From: Bradyrhizobium sp. CCGE-LA001
GTDB taxonomy: Bacteria > Pseudomonadota > Alphaproteobacteria > Rhizobiales > Xanthobacteraceae
Direction of reading: 5' to 3'
DNA length: 64,000 nucleotides
NCBI RefSeq assembly: GCF_000296215.2
Contig: NZ_CP013949.1
Coordinates: 2,287,501-2,351,500, forward strand
The notes beneath the pieces are model-generated. The model worked only from the letters and a program-made list of their open reading frames with translations, ran no database searches and was not told the origin of the DNA. Positions 8,939-17,480 of this stretch are shown here, piece by piece. The translations under genes and the position numbers were made by a program. Positions within the stretch are counted from its first letter, which is position 1. The number at the start of each line of letters is the position of its first letter.

Positions 8939-10165
8939 TTAGCTCTTGGGCCAGAACGGCTTTGCCAGCGCGAGCTCGGGCGGGAACACCGTCACCGGTA
9001 CGCCGGATTGCCACTGCACGATGGTCATCCCGGCGCCGACGCGGCGGCCCTTCTCGTCGAATTTGATCTCGCCGAGCGGGTAATACTTCGAAGGGCCTGC
9101 ATCCATCGTGCGCAGGGCTTCGCCGACGGCGACCCGGTCGGCCTTGCCGGCCTTCTCCAGCGCGTCCTTGATCACCCACATGTCGCCATAGGTGGAGATC
9201 GCGTTCTGCGTCATCCACGGCTCCTTGTAGCGCGTCTTCAATTCCGCGATCAGCGCCTCGTGGCCCTTGGCGCCCCAGCTCGCAACGCAGGTCAGGACCC
9301 CCTGGAGCAGTTCGGGGCTCACGGTCTGCAGCATGTCCGGCTCGGCGATGGCGATGCCGAATGAGATCGTCGGAATCTTGCCTTGGCCGAGACCGAACTC
9401 GTTCATCTTCTCGAGCAGGAGCTTGGCATCGGAGATAACAGTCGGCAGGAAGAAGAGCAGATCGGGTTTCGCCGAGCGAATCTTCTGCACCAGCGATGTC
9501 GCATCCGCCAGCGGGGGCGTGAATGTCTCGTCGACGATCAGCTGCAGCTGGTTCTCGGCCAGCAGGCCCTCGCGCATCGATTTCGCCGAGGCGATCGACG
9601 CGGCCGTGTTGTCGGTGAGGATCGCGACCGTCTTCGGCCGTTTGCCCGACGCCGTTTCCGCCAGCTTGATAATCTGCGGCAAGGCCTGACGGGCCTGCGA
9701 GCCTGCCGTCGCCGAGGTCTGGAACACGTATTTGAAGCCGCGATCGGTGATCAGGTCAGAGTAGGAGAGGGTGAGGACGGGCAGGTTGGCGCGCTCGGTG
9801 ACCTCGGTCACCGCGAGCGTGAACGACGACAGATAGGCGCCGCTGGCAGCGACCAGATCGCTCTCCTGCGCGACCATGCGCTGGGCCGCGTTCTTGGCCT
9901 TCTCGGTGGAGTCGCCGGAATCGAGCACCACGAGCTTCAGCTTGGCGCCGCCAAGCGCCTTGATGCCACCTTGCGCGTTGATGTGTTCGACCGCCATCTC
10001 GGCGCCGTGACGCATCACCGTACCCGGGCGGGCGTACATGCCGGAGATCGGCACTAGGAGGCCGACCCTCACTTCCGCAGGTTGCTGGGCCCAGGCGCGA
10101 GATGCGATCAGCGTGCTGGACGCGCCGGCAAGCAGCGTTCGTCGACTTAGCGTGAATTTACTCAT
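8939..10165 (-). CDS. Branched-chain-type ABC transporter substrate-binding protein (second copy)
   Basis: A 408-residue periplasmic binding protein of the LivJ/type I (Peripla_BP_6) family. It starts with a twin-arginine-like signal (SRRTLLAGASSTLIASRAWA, then QQ), suggesting Tat export, followed by VRVGLLVPISGMYARPG and the family segment VLDSGDSTEKAKNAAQRMV. It is closely similar along its whole length to the next upstream gene, so the pair is a tandem duplication that has diverged. It probably delivers a ligand to the LivH/LivM-LivG/LivF importer encoded just upstream; in such catabolic islands these receptors often bind aromatic or other carboxylates rather than amino acids. The ligand is not readable from the sequence. 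Confidence 0.94.
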   Translation of the reverse strand: MSKFTLSRRTLLAGASSTLIASRAWAQQPAEVRVGLLVPISGMYARPGTVMRHGAEMAVEHINAQGGIKALGGAKLKLVVLDSGDSTEKAKNAAQRMVAQESDLVAASGAYLSSFTLAVTEVTERANLPVLTLSYSDLITDRGFKYVFQTSATAGSQARQALPQIIKLAETASGKRPKTVAILTDNTAASIASAKSMREGLLAENQLQLIVDETFTPPLADATSLVQKIRSAKPDLLFFLPTVISDAKLLLEKMNEFGLGQGKIPTISFGIAIAEPDMLQTVSPELLQGVLTCVASWGAKGHEALIAELKTRYKEPWMTQNAISTYGDMWVIKDALEKAGKADRVAVGEALRTMDAGPSKYYPLGEIKFDEKGRRVGAGMTIVQWQSGVPVTVFPPELALAKPFWPKS

Positions 10166-10198
10166 GACAAATCCTCCTCCCTGAAAAATTGCGCGATG

Positions 10199-11431
10199 CT
10201 ATTTCTTCGGCCAGAACGGCTGTGCCTGCGCGAGTTCGGGCGGATAGACGGTGACCGGCACGCCCGATTGCCATTGCACGATGACGACGCCGGCGCCGAT
10301 CCTGCGGCCCTTCTCGTCGAACTTGAGCTGGCCGCCCGGATAATATTTCGACGGGCCGGCATCCATGGTGCGGAAGGCCTGCGCGACCGCATTGCGGTCG
10401 GCCTTGCCGGCCTTTTCCAGGGCTTCCTTCATCAGCCACATGTCGCCGTAGGTCGAGATGACGTTCTGCGTCATCCAAGGCTCCTTGTATTTGGCCTTGA
10501 GCTCGGCGATCAGCGCCTCGTGGCCCTTCGAGCCCCAATTGGCGACGATGGTCATGATGCCCTGCACGGTCTCCGGGCTGACGCTCTGGAGCATGTCCGG
10601 CTCGGCGATAGTGATGCTGAAGGACACGGTCGGGATCTTGCCCTGGCCGAGGCCGAACTCGCTGATCTTCTCCAGCCCGAGCTTGGCGTCCGACACCGCG
10701 TTCGGCATGAACAACAGCAGATCTGGCTTAGCCGAGCGAACCTTCTGGATCAGCGGCGTCGCATCCGACAGCGGCGGGGTCCAGACCTCCTCCACGGCGA
10801 GCTGGAGGCCTTCCTGCGCGAACAGTCTTTCCTTCAGCGCCTTCGCGGTGGCAACCGAAGTCGCGGTGTTGTCCATCAGCATCGCGACGGTCTTCGGCTT
10901 TTTGCCGGAGGCGTTCTCGGCGAGCTTCATCAGAGTCGGCAGGCCGAGCTCGGACTGGCGGCTTGCGGTCGCGGCGGTCTGGAAGATGTATTTGAAGCCG
11001 CGATCGGTCAGAAGGTCCGAATAGGACAGCGTCAGCACCGGCAGCTCGGCACGCTCGGTCACCTCGGTGACCGCAAGCGTGAAGGACGACAGGTAGGAGC
11101 CGGTCGCGGCGACCAGGTCTGGCTCCTGCGCCACCATGCGCTGCGCCGCGTTCTTGGCCTTCTCGGTGGTGTCGCCGCAGTCGATCACGACCAGTTTCAG
11201 CTTGGCGCCGCCGAGCGCCTTGATGCCGCCCTGCGCATTGATGTGCTCGATGCCCATCTCGGCGCCCATCTTCATCACCTGACCGGGGCGGGTATAGATG
11301 CCCGACAGCGGCACGATCAGCCCGACCTTGATCTCGGCCGGTGTCTGCGCGCGTGCAACGCCGGCAAGCCCCACGGCGGCAGCGCCGGACAGCACGGTTC
11401 GGCGCGTGAGTCCCTTCGATGTCTTTTTCAT
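10199..11431 (-). CDS. Branched-chain-type ABC transporter substrate-binding protein (first copy)
   Basis: A 410-residue Peripla_BP_6 family receptor with a Tat-like signal (LTRRTVLSGAAAVGLAGVARA, cleavage after ARA). The mature part begins QTPAEIKVGLIVPLSGIYT and includes VIDCGDTTEKAKNAAQRMV. It shares most positions with the downstream paralogue at 8939-10165, including the C-terminal PSKYYPGGQLKFDEKGRR region, yet differs in scattered ligand-side positions, so the two may bind different related compounds. It is 32 bases after LivF and 33 bases before the second copy, which places both in the importer operon. Confidence 0.94.
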   Translation of the reverse strand: MKKTSKGLTRRTVLSGAAAVGLAGVARAQTPAEIKVGLIVPLSGIYTRPGQVMKMGAEMGIEHINAQGGIKALGGAKLKLVVIDCGDTTEKAKNAAQRMVAQEPDLVAATGSYLSSFTLAVTEVTERAELPVLTLSYSDLLTDRGFKYIFQTAATASRQSELGLPTLMKLAENASGKKPKTVAMLMDNTATSVATAKALKERLFAQEGLQLAVEEVWTPPLSDATPLIQKVRSAKPDLLLFMPNAVSDAKLGLEKISEFGLGQGKIPTVSFSITIAEPDMLQSVSPETVQGIMTIVANWGSKGHEALIAELKAKYKEPWMTQNVISTYGDMWLMKEALEKAGKADRNAVAQAFRTMDAGPSKYYPGGQLKFDEKGRRIGAGVVIVQWQSGVPVTVYPPELAQAQPFWPKK

Positions 11432-11463
11432 TGTTTTCTCTCCCTAGTCATTTGTTCTTGTCG

Positions 11464-12171
11464 TCACATGCCAAGATAGGCCTTGCGCACGCGATCGTCG
11501 GCGCGCAGCGTGTCGTTGTTGCCCTCGAGCACGACGCGCCCGGCTTCGAGGACGTAGCCATGATCCGCCGATTCCAGCGCTTCGGCGACGCGCTGCTCAA
11601 CCAGCAGCATGGTCAGGCCGGATTGACGGCGGATCTCGATCAGGCGCTCGAAGATGAAGTCGGCGGTCGAAGGCGCCAGGCCCATCGAGGGCTCGTCGAG
11701 CATCAACAGCTTCGGCGAGGAGGCGAGGCCGCGGCCGATCGCGAGCATCTGCTGCTGGCCACCGGACATCGTGCCCGCGAACTGGTTGCGGCGTTCCTTC
11801 AGCACCGGCAGCCACTCGAAGATACGCTCGATGTTGCTCTGCCAGTCGCGCCGGCCGCTCTCGGTCATCGCGCCCATTTCCAGGTTCTCCATCACGGTGA
11901 GAGACGGGAAGACCTGTCGGCCCTCGGGAACGTGGGCGATGCCGAGATGGGGGCGCTGCGGCGGCGGCACGGCGAGCAGATCGACGCCGTCGAAGGTGAT
12001 GGCCCCGCCGCTCGGCTTGACGATGCCGGAGATCGTCTTGAAAAGCGTGGTCTTGCCGGCGCCGTTTGGCCCGACGATCGCGACAAACTCGCCGGCGCCG
12101 ACATTGATTGAGATGTCGTTCAGGACGGGTTTGGCGGAATAGCCCGCGCTCAATCCCTCAATTCGCAGCAT
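11464..12171 (-). CDS. livF: Branched-chain-type ABC transporter ATPase LivF
   Basis: A 235-residue ATPase of the LivF type. Walker A is GPNGAGKTTLFKTISG (about residues 36-51), the Q-loop region is VPEGRQVFPSLTVMENLEMG, the signature is MSGGQQQMLAIGRGLA and the Walker B region is LLMLDEPSMGLAP. It ends AYLGM, as LivF proteins typically do. Its ATG overlaps the end of the LivM-LivG gene by 14 bases, so it is translated from the same message. Together with the ATPase half of the fusion it forms the heterodimeric motor of the importer. The symbol marks subunit type only, not leucine transport. Confidence 0.95.
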   Translation of the reverse strand: MLRIEGLSAGYSAKPVLNDISINVGAGEFVAIVGPNGAGKTTLFKTISGIVKPSGGAITFDGVDLLAVPPPQRPHLGIAHVPEGRQVFPSLTVMENLEMGAMTESGRRDWQSNIERIFEWLPVLKERRNQFAGTMSGGQQQMLAIGRGLASSPKLLMLDEPSMGLAPSTADFIFERLIEIRRQSGLTMLLVEQRVAEALESADHGYVLEAGRVVLEGNNDTLRADDRVRKAYLGM

Positions 12172-13930
12172 GGCCCACCCATTTCTTGCCGAGATAGGCC
12201 TCGATCACGCGATTGTCGCGCGTTACCACTTCCGGCAGGCCTTCCGTGATGACGGCGCCGTGGTCGAGCACGACAAACCTGTCGACCAGGCGGACCATCG
12301 CCTGCATCGTGTGCTCGATGATCGCGATGGTCGTGCCGTCGCGCGCGAGCTGCTGGATTACTGCGACGACCTCGTCGGCCTCGCCGTGGCCGAGGCCCGC
12401 GAGCGTCTCGTCGAGCAGCAGGATGCGCGGCTGGCCGGCAATCGCGCGGGCCAGCTCCATCAGCCGCAGCTCCTTCGTCGAAAGCTCGCCGGCCACGCGG
12501 TCGGCAACCGCAGAGAGACCGACGCGGGCGACCGCGTCGGCAGCGAGCTTGCGTGCCTCCTCGTCGGACCGCGCCCGCACATAGGCGCCGACCACGACAT
12601 TGTCGAGGATCGACATGCGCAGGAACGGCCGCATCACCTGGAAGGTGCGGCCAATGCCGGCCTCGCAGATCACGTGCGGCCGTTGACCGGACATGTTGCG
12701 ACCGCCGATCAAGACTTCGCCCTCGCTCGGCTTCAGGAAGCCGTTGAGGAGATTAAACAGCGTCGTCTTGCCGGCGCCATTGGGCCCAATGATGCCGAGG
12801 ATCTCGTTCTGGTGCAGCTTGAAGCTGACATTCTGCACCGCCTTGAGACCGCCGAACGAACGCGAGAGGTTCTTGACCTCGAGCATGACCTCGCCGGTGG
12901 CCGCACGCTGCCGCGAAGCGGGCTTCAGCGCGGTGACGTTGGCGATCGCTGTTTCGGGGACGTCAGCCGCAGCCGACTTCGGCGCCATCCGCTTGCGCAA
13001 CAGATCGCGCAGCTTCCAGAACAGGCCCTCCGGCGCCAGCAGGATGACGCAAACGATGGCGAAGCCGAAGATGACGCCCTGGATGCCGGGGAAGCGGTCG
13101 CCGGCCTCGGCATGCAGGACCTCGGCGAGCGGAATCAGGATCACCGAGCCGATCACCGGGCCCCAGACTGTGCCGACGCCGCCGAACATGGCGACGGTCA
13201 GTGCCTGGGCCGACACCAGCATGCCGAACACCGATTGCGGCGTCACGACCAGCAGCACCTGGGCGTAGAAACCGCCGATCGCTGCGGCGATGGCGCCGCT
13301 CAGCGTGATCGCGCGCAGCTTCCACGCGAGCGTGTTGATGCCGGCCGCCTCGGCCGCGGCCTCGTTCTGCTTGATCGCGAGCAGCGCCATGCCGAAGCGG
13401 GAACGCTCGATCACTTGCGTCAGCACGATGGTCGCCAGCATGATCGCGAGCCCCAGCAGCGTGTAGATGTGCGGGTCGGAGAACTGCATGTAGGCGATCG
13501 GCGCATTGCGCTTGATCGGAAGCGTCACCTCCTGGAAGCCGAGCCACTCGAACACGTAGAGGATGGCGAGCGGGTAGGCGAGCATCGCCAGGGCGAAGTA
13601 ATGGCCCTGGAGGCGGAAGGTCGGAAACCCGATCAACAGCCCGGCGATGCCGCCGAGCACCGCGGCGACAGGGATCAGCAGCCAGGGGGAGATGTCGAAG
13701 TAGATCTGGCCGAGCGCGGTCGCATAGGCGCCGATACCGAAGAACGCGGCGTGGCCGAAGGAGATCAATCCGGTGTAGCCGCTGAGCAGGTTCCAGGACA
13801 GGCCGAACACCGCCCACACCGGCACCAGCGTCAGGATCAGCTGGTAATAGGAGTTGGTGACGCCGAGCGAGAGCGCAGCGTAGGCGAGGGTGAAGAGCAG
13901 GGGAGGCAGAAAGGAGCGCATCCGGAGCAT
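12158..13930 (-). CDS. LivM-LivG fusion: ABC permease joined to ATPase
   Basis: A 590-residue two-domain protein. Residues 1 to about 320 are a LivM permease with about eight membrane helices and the motifs NLLSGYTGLISFGHAAFFGI and GGVGTVWGPVIGS. A linker rich in Ala and basic residues follows (about 320-350). The rest is a LivG ATPase with Walker A GPNGAGKTTLFNLLNGF, a divergent signature LSTKELRLMELARAI and Walker B LLLDETLAGLG, where the usual Pro after DE is Thr. Permease and ATPase are separate proteins in E. coli; fusions like this occur in Bradyrhizobium-type genomes (established knowledge). It starts one base after the LivH stop and overlaps LivF. Confidence 0.94.
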   Translation of the reverse strand: MLRMRSFLPPLLFTLAYAALSLGVTNSYYQLILTLVPVWAVFGLSWNLLSGYTGLISFGHAAFFGIGAYATALGQIYFDISPWLLIPVAAVLGGIAGLLIGFPTFRLQGHYFALAMLAYPLAILYVFEWLGFQEVTLPIKRNAPIAYMQFSDPHIYTLLGLAIMLATIVLTQVIERSRFGMALLAIKQNEAAAEAAGINTLAWKLRAITLSGAIAAAIGGFYAQVLLVVTPQSVFGMLVSAQALTVAMFGGVGTVWGPVIGSVILIPLAEVLHAEAGDRFPGIQGVIFGFAIVCVILLAPEGLFWKLRDLLRKRMAPKSAAADVPETAIANVTALKPASRQRAATGEVMLEVKNLSRSFGGLKAVQNVSFKLHQNEILGIIGPNGAGKTTLFNLLNGFLKPSEGEVLIGGRNMSGQRPHVICEAGIGRTFQVMRPFLRMSILDNVVVGAYVRARSDEEARKLAADAVARVGLSAVADRVAGELSTKELRLMELARAIAGQPRILLLDETLAGLGHGEADEVVAVIQQLARDGTTIAIIEHTMQAMVRLVDRFVVLDHGAVITEGLPEVVTRDNRVIEAYLGKKWVGHAAN

Positions 13931-13931
13931 G

Positions 13932-14867
13932 TCACGTCCTCTCCACCATCCGCCCGAAGAAGCCTTGCGGACGGAAGAAGATGATGAGGAGGAAGACGGC
14001 GAAGATTGCGGCGTTCTGCAACTGGGTCGGCAGGATCAGCGTCGACATCTGCTGCACGAGGCCGATGGTCATGCCGCCCCAGAACGCGCCGATGATGCTG
14101 CCCATGCCGCCGAGCACGACCCCCGCATACATGACGATGACGTATTCGAGGCCGACGAACGGGTGGAACGGATAGTTGGTGGCAAGCAGGCCGCCGGCGA
14201 TCGCCGTGATGCCGCAGCCGAGCGCGAAGGCAGTGCGGTGCGCCCGGTCGACGTCGATACCCATATAGGTCGCGGCGGTCGGATTGTCGGCAGCCGCCCG
14301 GAGCGACTTTCCGATCCGCGTCCGCGTGATCAGCAGCGAGAGCAGGATCATCATGATCAGCGAAACGATCATGTCGATGCTGCGCGCCTTGTTGAGGAAG
14401 ATGCTCATGTCGAAGAAGGGACCGAGCTCCCAGGCCGAGCTCGACAGCGGTGTGCGGATCGAGGCGAGCACCGAGCCGAACACGAGGAGGCCGCCGTTCT
14501 GGAGGATCAGCGCGATACCGAGCGTGAGGATGAGCTGCGCGTAGTGGCCTTCGCCTTCCAGCGAGGCGGTGCGCGTCCCGGAGACGTGCGAGATCAGTGC
14601 CCGGTGGACGAAGTAGCCGAATACAGCGAGCACGGGGCCGGCCAGCAGGATAGCGACGAACGGTCCGACGGCATTGCCAAAGAACGATTGAACGCCGGCG
14701 GCGGTGAATAGATAGAAGGCGGTGTACATGCCGAGCATCATGAAATCGCCATGGGCGAAGTTGATGACGCGCATGACGCCGAAGATCAGGCCGAGCCCGA
14801 CACACATCAGGCCGTAGACGGCGCCGATCAGAAGGCCCGCGGCGAGCGCTTGCAGAAATCCTTCCAT
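13932..14867 (-). CDS. livH: Branched-chain-type ABC transporter permease LivH
   Basis: A 311-residue inner-membrane permease. The start MEGFLQALAAGLLIGAVYGL and the motif VINFAHGDFMMLGMY are diagnostic of LivH. At least eight membrane helices follow, with the cytoplasmic loop AADNPTAATYMGIDVDRAH that contacts the ATPase. The ATG at 14867 gives the family-standard N-terminus; the frame runs on upstream to 15131 but that part is the reverse shadow of the MmgE/PrpD gene. A 79-base gap separates it from the MmgE/PrpD stop. It forms the channel with the permease half of the downstream fusion. Confidence 0.95.
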   Translation of the reverse strand: MEGFLQALAAGLLIGAVYGLMCVGLGLIFGVMRVINFAHGDFMMLGMYTAFYLFTAAGVQSFFGNAVGPFVAILLAGPVLAVFGYFVHRALISHVSGTRTASLEGEGHYAQLILTLGIALILQNGGLLVFGSVLASIRTPLSSSAWELGPFFDMSIFLNKARSIDMIVSLIMMILLSLLITRTRIGKSLRAAADNPTAATYMGIDVDRAHRTAFALGCGITAIAGGLLATNYPFHPFVGLEYVIVMYAGVVLGGMGSIIGAFWGGMTIGLVQQMSTLILPTQLQNAAIFAVFLLIIFFRPQGFFGRMVERT

Positions 14868-14946
14868 CAGCTTCGCCTCCGCGCGGCTGACGAACCTAAG
14901 CGGGTCTCGAAATCGACCATGTTTCCCCCGTACTCTCCGGCACTTC

Positions 14947-16341
14947 TTATGATGCCGATCGTAAAACCCGTTCCGCCGTATCCAGGCGGCATTGCGCTGC
15001 GATGTCGCCGGCATTGCCGAGCCGTTCGCTGCTCTCGATGAGTTGCTCGAGCCGGTGCGCGCGGTCATCGCCGAGAATGCGGCTGGCGGCAGCGCAGAAG
15101 CGCGCGCGAATATCTGAAGGCGTTGCGGCAATGACGTCGGGCAAAGCGTGCCGAACCGTGCGGCCGTCGCGCAGATGGACGGTCACCTCCGCACCCTGCT
15201 TGGCGGGGAAGGCGGCGGTGTAGCCGGCATCGACCTCGAGGTCCGTGACCGAAACCAGGCGGATGATGTCGGCATTGCCGAGCTCGGCGTAGTTCTCTTC
15301 CTCAATCTCACCCCGCGCCAGCGTCGCCGCGACGCTGAAGGGAATGCTCATCTTGGCCTGGAGCGCATTGCGGTAGGGCCCCATGGAATCGCAGCCGGGA
15401 TAGCGAACCGCAGCATCGGGAGCGCGAATGACGACGCGGTCGATCTCATCGGTGCCGGCGAGCTCGTGTGAGACGCGGAGCGCGGCCTGGGCGGCGGTCT
15501 GCGCGAAATTGCAGGCCGGGACCGGCTTGTTGTAGACCGCCATGATCTCGCACTCGCCGCCAGGGAAGATCGCGATGCTGTCGGGCGCAGCCTGGCGGCG
15601 ATAGGCGGCAAACAGACCGGCCTCGCCTTCGAGGATGGTTTCGGAGCCAAAGGCGCCGGCTGCGGCCAGCCCGATCGCCTTGATCGCGTTGCTGGCGGCA
15701 AAGCCCGGATGGAAATACATGTCGGAGCCGCCGGCATGCGGCCACTCGTTCAGCCCGCTGGACGTGTTGGCAGCGATCGCGACGGCGCTGGTCGCTGCGT
15801 CCTCGGACAGGCCGAGCGCAAAGCTTCCGGCGAGCGCCGCGCCCAACGGGGCCACGAGTCCGGTCGGACGATAGAGGCGAGCGAGACCGGAAGTCAGCAA
15901 CGCGCGGCCGATCCGCGCGCCGGTTTCATAGCCGATGATGGCGGCTGCGAGCAGCTTCGCGCCGTGCAGCGGCGCCTGTTCGGACAGCGCGAGCAATGTC
16001 GGCCAGATCACGACGCCGTGGTGCGCGATACTGGCGGCGTGCATGTCTTCCCGCACGAGACCGTGGCCCATTACGGCATTGGCGAACGCCGCGTCGGCCG
16101 GCGAGGAGAGTTGCGAGGTCCCGATGATGGTTGCGCAGCCGCCGTCGTGGGCGATTCGAACCGCCTGGCGGCTCCAGGGATGCTGACCTGCCTCGAAGGC
16201 GCAGGAGAGGAAGTCCAGCAGACAGAGCTTGGCCTTAGCAACGACTTGGGGCTCGAAATCACCGAGGTCAACAGCAAGTGCGCTACGCGCCATCAGGCGC
16301 GCGAGCGATACCTTGCCGGATCCGGTCAAGCCGTTCGTCAT
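14947..16341 (-). CDS. MmgE/PrpD family protein (first copy)
   Basis: A 464-residue member of the MmgE/PrpD family, which includes 2-methylcitrate dehydratase, cis-aconitate decarboxylase and iminodisuccinate epimerase. Family features include the N-terminal helical bundle (AKLCLLDFLSCAFEAG), ANAVMGHGLVREDMH, AAIIGYETGARIG and the C-terminal region with the ESALYPGC-like stretch VRYPGCDSMGPYRNALQAKMSIPFS split here as two parts. No methylcitrate synthase or aconitase lies nearby, so the propionate pathway is unlikely; a hydratase, decarboxylase or isomerase acting on a polycarboxylate is the inference. A paralogue lies on the divergent arm at 17481-18833. It follows the dehydrogenase gene by 24 bases. 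Confidence 0.9.
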   Translation of the reverse strand: MTNGLTGSGKVSLARLMARSALAVDLGDFEPQVVAKAKLCLLDFLSCAFEAGQHPWSRQAVRIAHDGGCATIIGTSQLSSPADAAFANAVMGHGLVREDMHAASIAHHGVVIWPTLLALSEQAPLHGAKLLAAAIIGYETGARIGRALLTSGLARLYRPTGLVAPLGAALAGSFALGLSEDAATSAVAIAANTSSGLNEWPHAGGSDMYFHPGFAASNAIKAIGLAAAGAFGSETILEGEAGLFAAYRRQAAPDSIAIFPGGECEIMAVYNKPVPACNFAQTAAQAALRVSHELAGTDEIDRVVIRAPDAAVRYPGCDSMGPYRNALQAKMSIPFSVAATLARGEIEEENYAELGNADIIRLVSVTDLEVDAGYTAAFPAKQGAEVTVHLRDGRTVRHALPDVIAATPSDIRARFCAAASRILGDDRAHRLEQLIESSERLGNAGDIAAQCRLDTAERVLRSAS

Positions 16342-16365
16342 CGCAAGTTGTTCTCCCTCTAGCGC

Positions 16366-17259
16366 TCAGCCGCGCATCTCGACCCCGGCCCACTCCTCGA
16401 GCACCTTGGCGATCGAGGTGAAATCGGATGACGCGCCGTATTTGGCGTTGGTGATCGCCAGCATCTGCCGCACGACAGCGCCGCAGACCATTGGCACGCC
16501 CATAGCCTCGGCCTCGTCTACGCAGAGACGGACGTCCTTGTAGGAAAGGCCGGTGGTGAAGCCGAAATCGAACGTGCCGGGCAGCACCGAGCGGGGAAAT
16601 TTGTCTTCGGAAGCGCTGTTGCGGCCGCTGCTGGCATTGATGATGTCGATCAACACCTTGGCGTTGACGCCGCCCTTGACGCCCATGGCGACGGCTTCCG
16701 ACGTGATCACCAGCGCCGCCGCCGCCATCAGGTTGTTGGCGAGCTTGGCCGTCTGCGCCACACCGGGCTTGTCGCCGGTATAGAACAGCTTGCCGAAGTT
16801 CTTTAGGATCGGCTGCACGGTCTCGTAGGTCGGCTGCGGGCATGACACCATCACGGCAAGGGTGCCGTTGACTGCGCCCTTGATGCCGCCGCTGACGGGC
16901 GCATCGACCAGCGTCATGCCTTTGGCTTTCAAACCTTCCGCGACGAACTTGGCCGCGCCAGGACCCGAGGTCGAGAGGTCGACCACGATCTTCGCGCGGT
17001 TGCCGCTGCTGATGCCATCCTGGCCGAGCGTCACCGCCTTGACGATATCAGGCGTCGGCAGGCTTGCGAGCACGATGTCGGCGCGGGAGGCGACGTCCGC
17101 CGGCGACTGGCCGAGGAGAGCGCCGCGCTTGACCAGCGGCTGAGTTGCGTCGCTTTGCGTGTCGTAGATGACGAGCGAATAGCCCGCGTCCATCAATCGC
17201 CCCGCCATGGGGCCGCCCATGCGGCCCGTTCCGATCACGCCGAGCGTTTCTCCCGCCAT
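16366..17259 (-). CDS. NAD(P)-dependent beta-hydroxyacid dehydrogenase (3-hydroxyisobutyrate dehydrogenase type)
   Basis: A 297-residue beta-hydroxyacid dehydrogenase, related to 3-hydroxyisobutyrate dehydrogenase and tartronate semialdehyde reductase. The N-terminal Rossmann motif is GVIGTGRMGGPMAGRL; the substrate-binding motif DAPVSGGIKGAVNGTL lies near residues 118-133; the catalytic lysine is in AKLANNLM near residue 170. It oxidises or reduces a small hydroxy acid. GGGAGTGA sits just before the ATG. It is the first gene of the long leftward operon, directly facing the 221-base divergent control region with the inverted repeat. Confidence 0.92.
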   Translation of the reverse strand: MAGETLGVIGTGRMGGPMAGRLMDAGYSLVIYDTQSDATQPLVKRGALLGQSPADVASRADIVLASLPTPDIVKAVTLGQDGISSGNRAKIVVDLSTSGPGAAKFVAEGLKAKGMTLVDAPVSGGIKGAVNGTLAVMVSCPQPTYETVQPILKNFGKLFYTGDKPGVAQTAKLANNLMAAAALVITSEAVAMGVKGGVNAKVLIDIINASSGRNSASEDKFPRSVLPGTFDFGFTTGLSYKDVRLCVDEAEAMGVPMVCGAVVRQMLAITNAKYGASSDFTSIAKVLEEWAGVEMRG

Positions 17260-17383
17260 CGTTCACTCCCTGTCGCGCGGTCCCCTGATGGGCGCGCCGT
17301 CTTGATCTTGTCGTTGCCTTGGCCGGACGGCCTGGACGACCGCCGTCGTTGCGGCGCCGGGGATCCCGCGCCAGCGGCCGGAT

Positions 17384-17418
17384 TGTTATGATTGTCAGAC
17401 AAGCTGTCAAGCATAACA
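17384..17418. promoter_or_regulatory. Inverted repeat, likely GntR/FCD operator between divergent catabolic arms
   Basis: A 35-base imperfect inverted repeat centred on 17401. The outer arms TGTTATG (17384-17390) and CATAACA (17412-17418) match perfectly; inner arms TTGTCAG (17392-17398) and CTGTCAA (17404-17410) match except at one pair. Inside lies a perfect short palindrome TTGTCAGACAA (17392-17402), close to the known operator form of FadR/FCD-type GntR proteins. It sits between the divergent genes starting at 17259 and 17481. A GntR/FCD gene lies at the end of the leftward operon, so this is its best candidate site. The repeat is seen directly; the protein assignment is inferred. Confidence 0.7.
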
Positions 17419-17419
17419 T
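17392..17419 (+). promoter_or_regulatory. Possible sigma-70-type promoter overlapping the operator
   Basis: TTGTCA (17392-17397) and TAACAT (17414-17419) are spaced by 16 bases, a fair match to -35 and -10 boxes for the rightward arm. Because the boxes fall in the inverted repeat, a bound repressor would block polymerase. A weaker leftward version (TTGACA read on the opposite strand at 17410-17405) is also present. Confidence 0.35.
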
Positions 17420-17480
17420 TTGGGGTCGACAGTTTGCCGCGGATCGGCATAAGGTCCGAGAAAACGAGGAAGCGACCCGC

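Noticed and set aside
10196..11479. 427-codon plus-strand frame
   Set aside because: Shadow of the substrate-binding protein gene; a matching shadow exists opposite the paralogue.
12170..13984. 604-codon plus-strand frame opposite the liv genes
   Set aside because: It is the reverse shadow of the well-supported LivM-LivG gene; its translation is rich in D, R, H and Q without domains.
17319..17480. Earlier in-frame start for the second MmgE/PrpD protein
   Set aside because: It would place the coding part across the inverted repeat and promoter; the extra residues are not family-like and a GAGGA site favours 17481.
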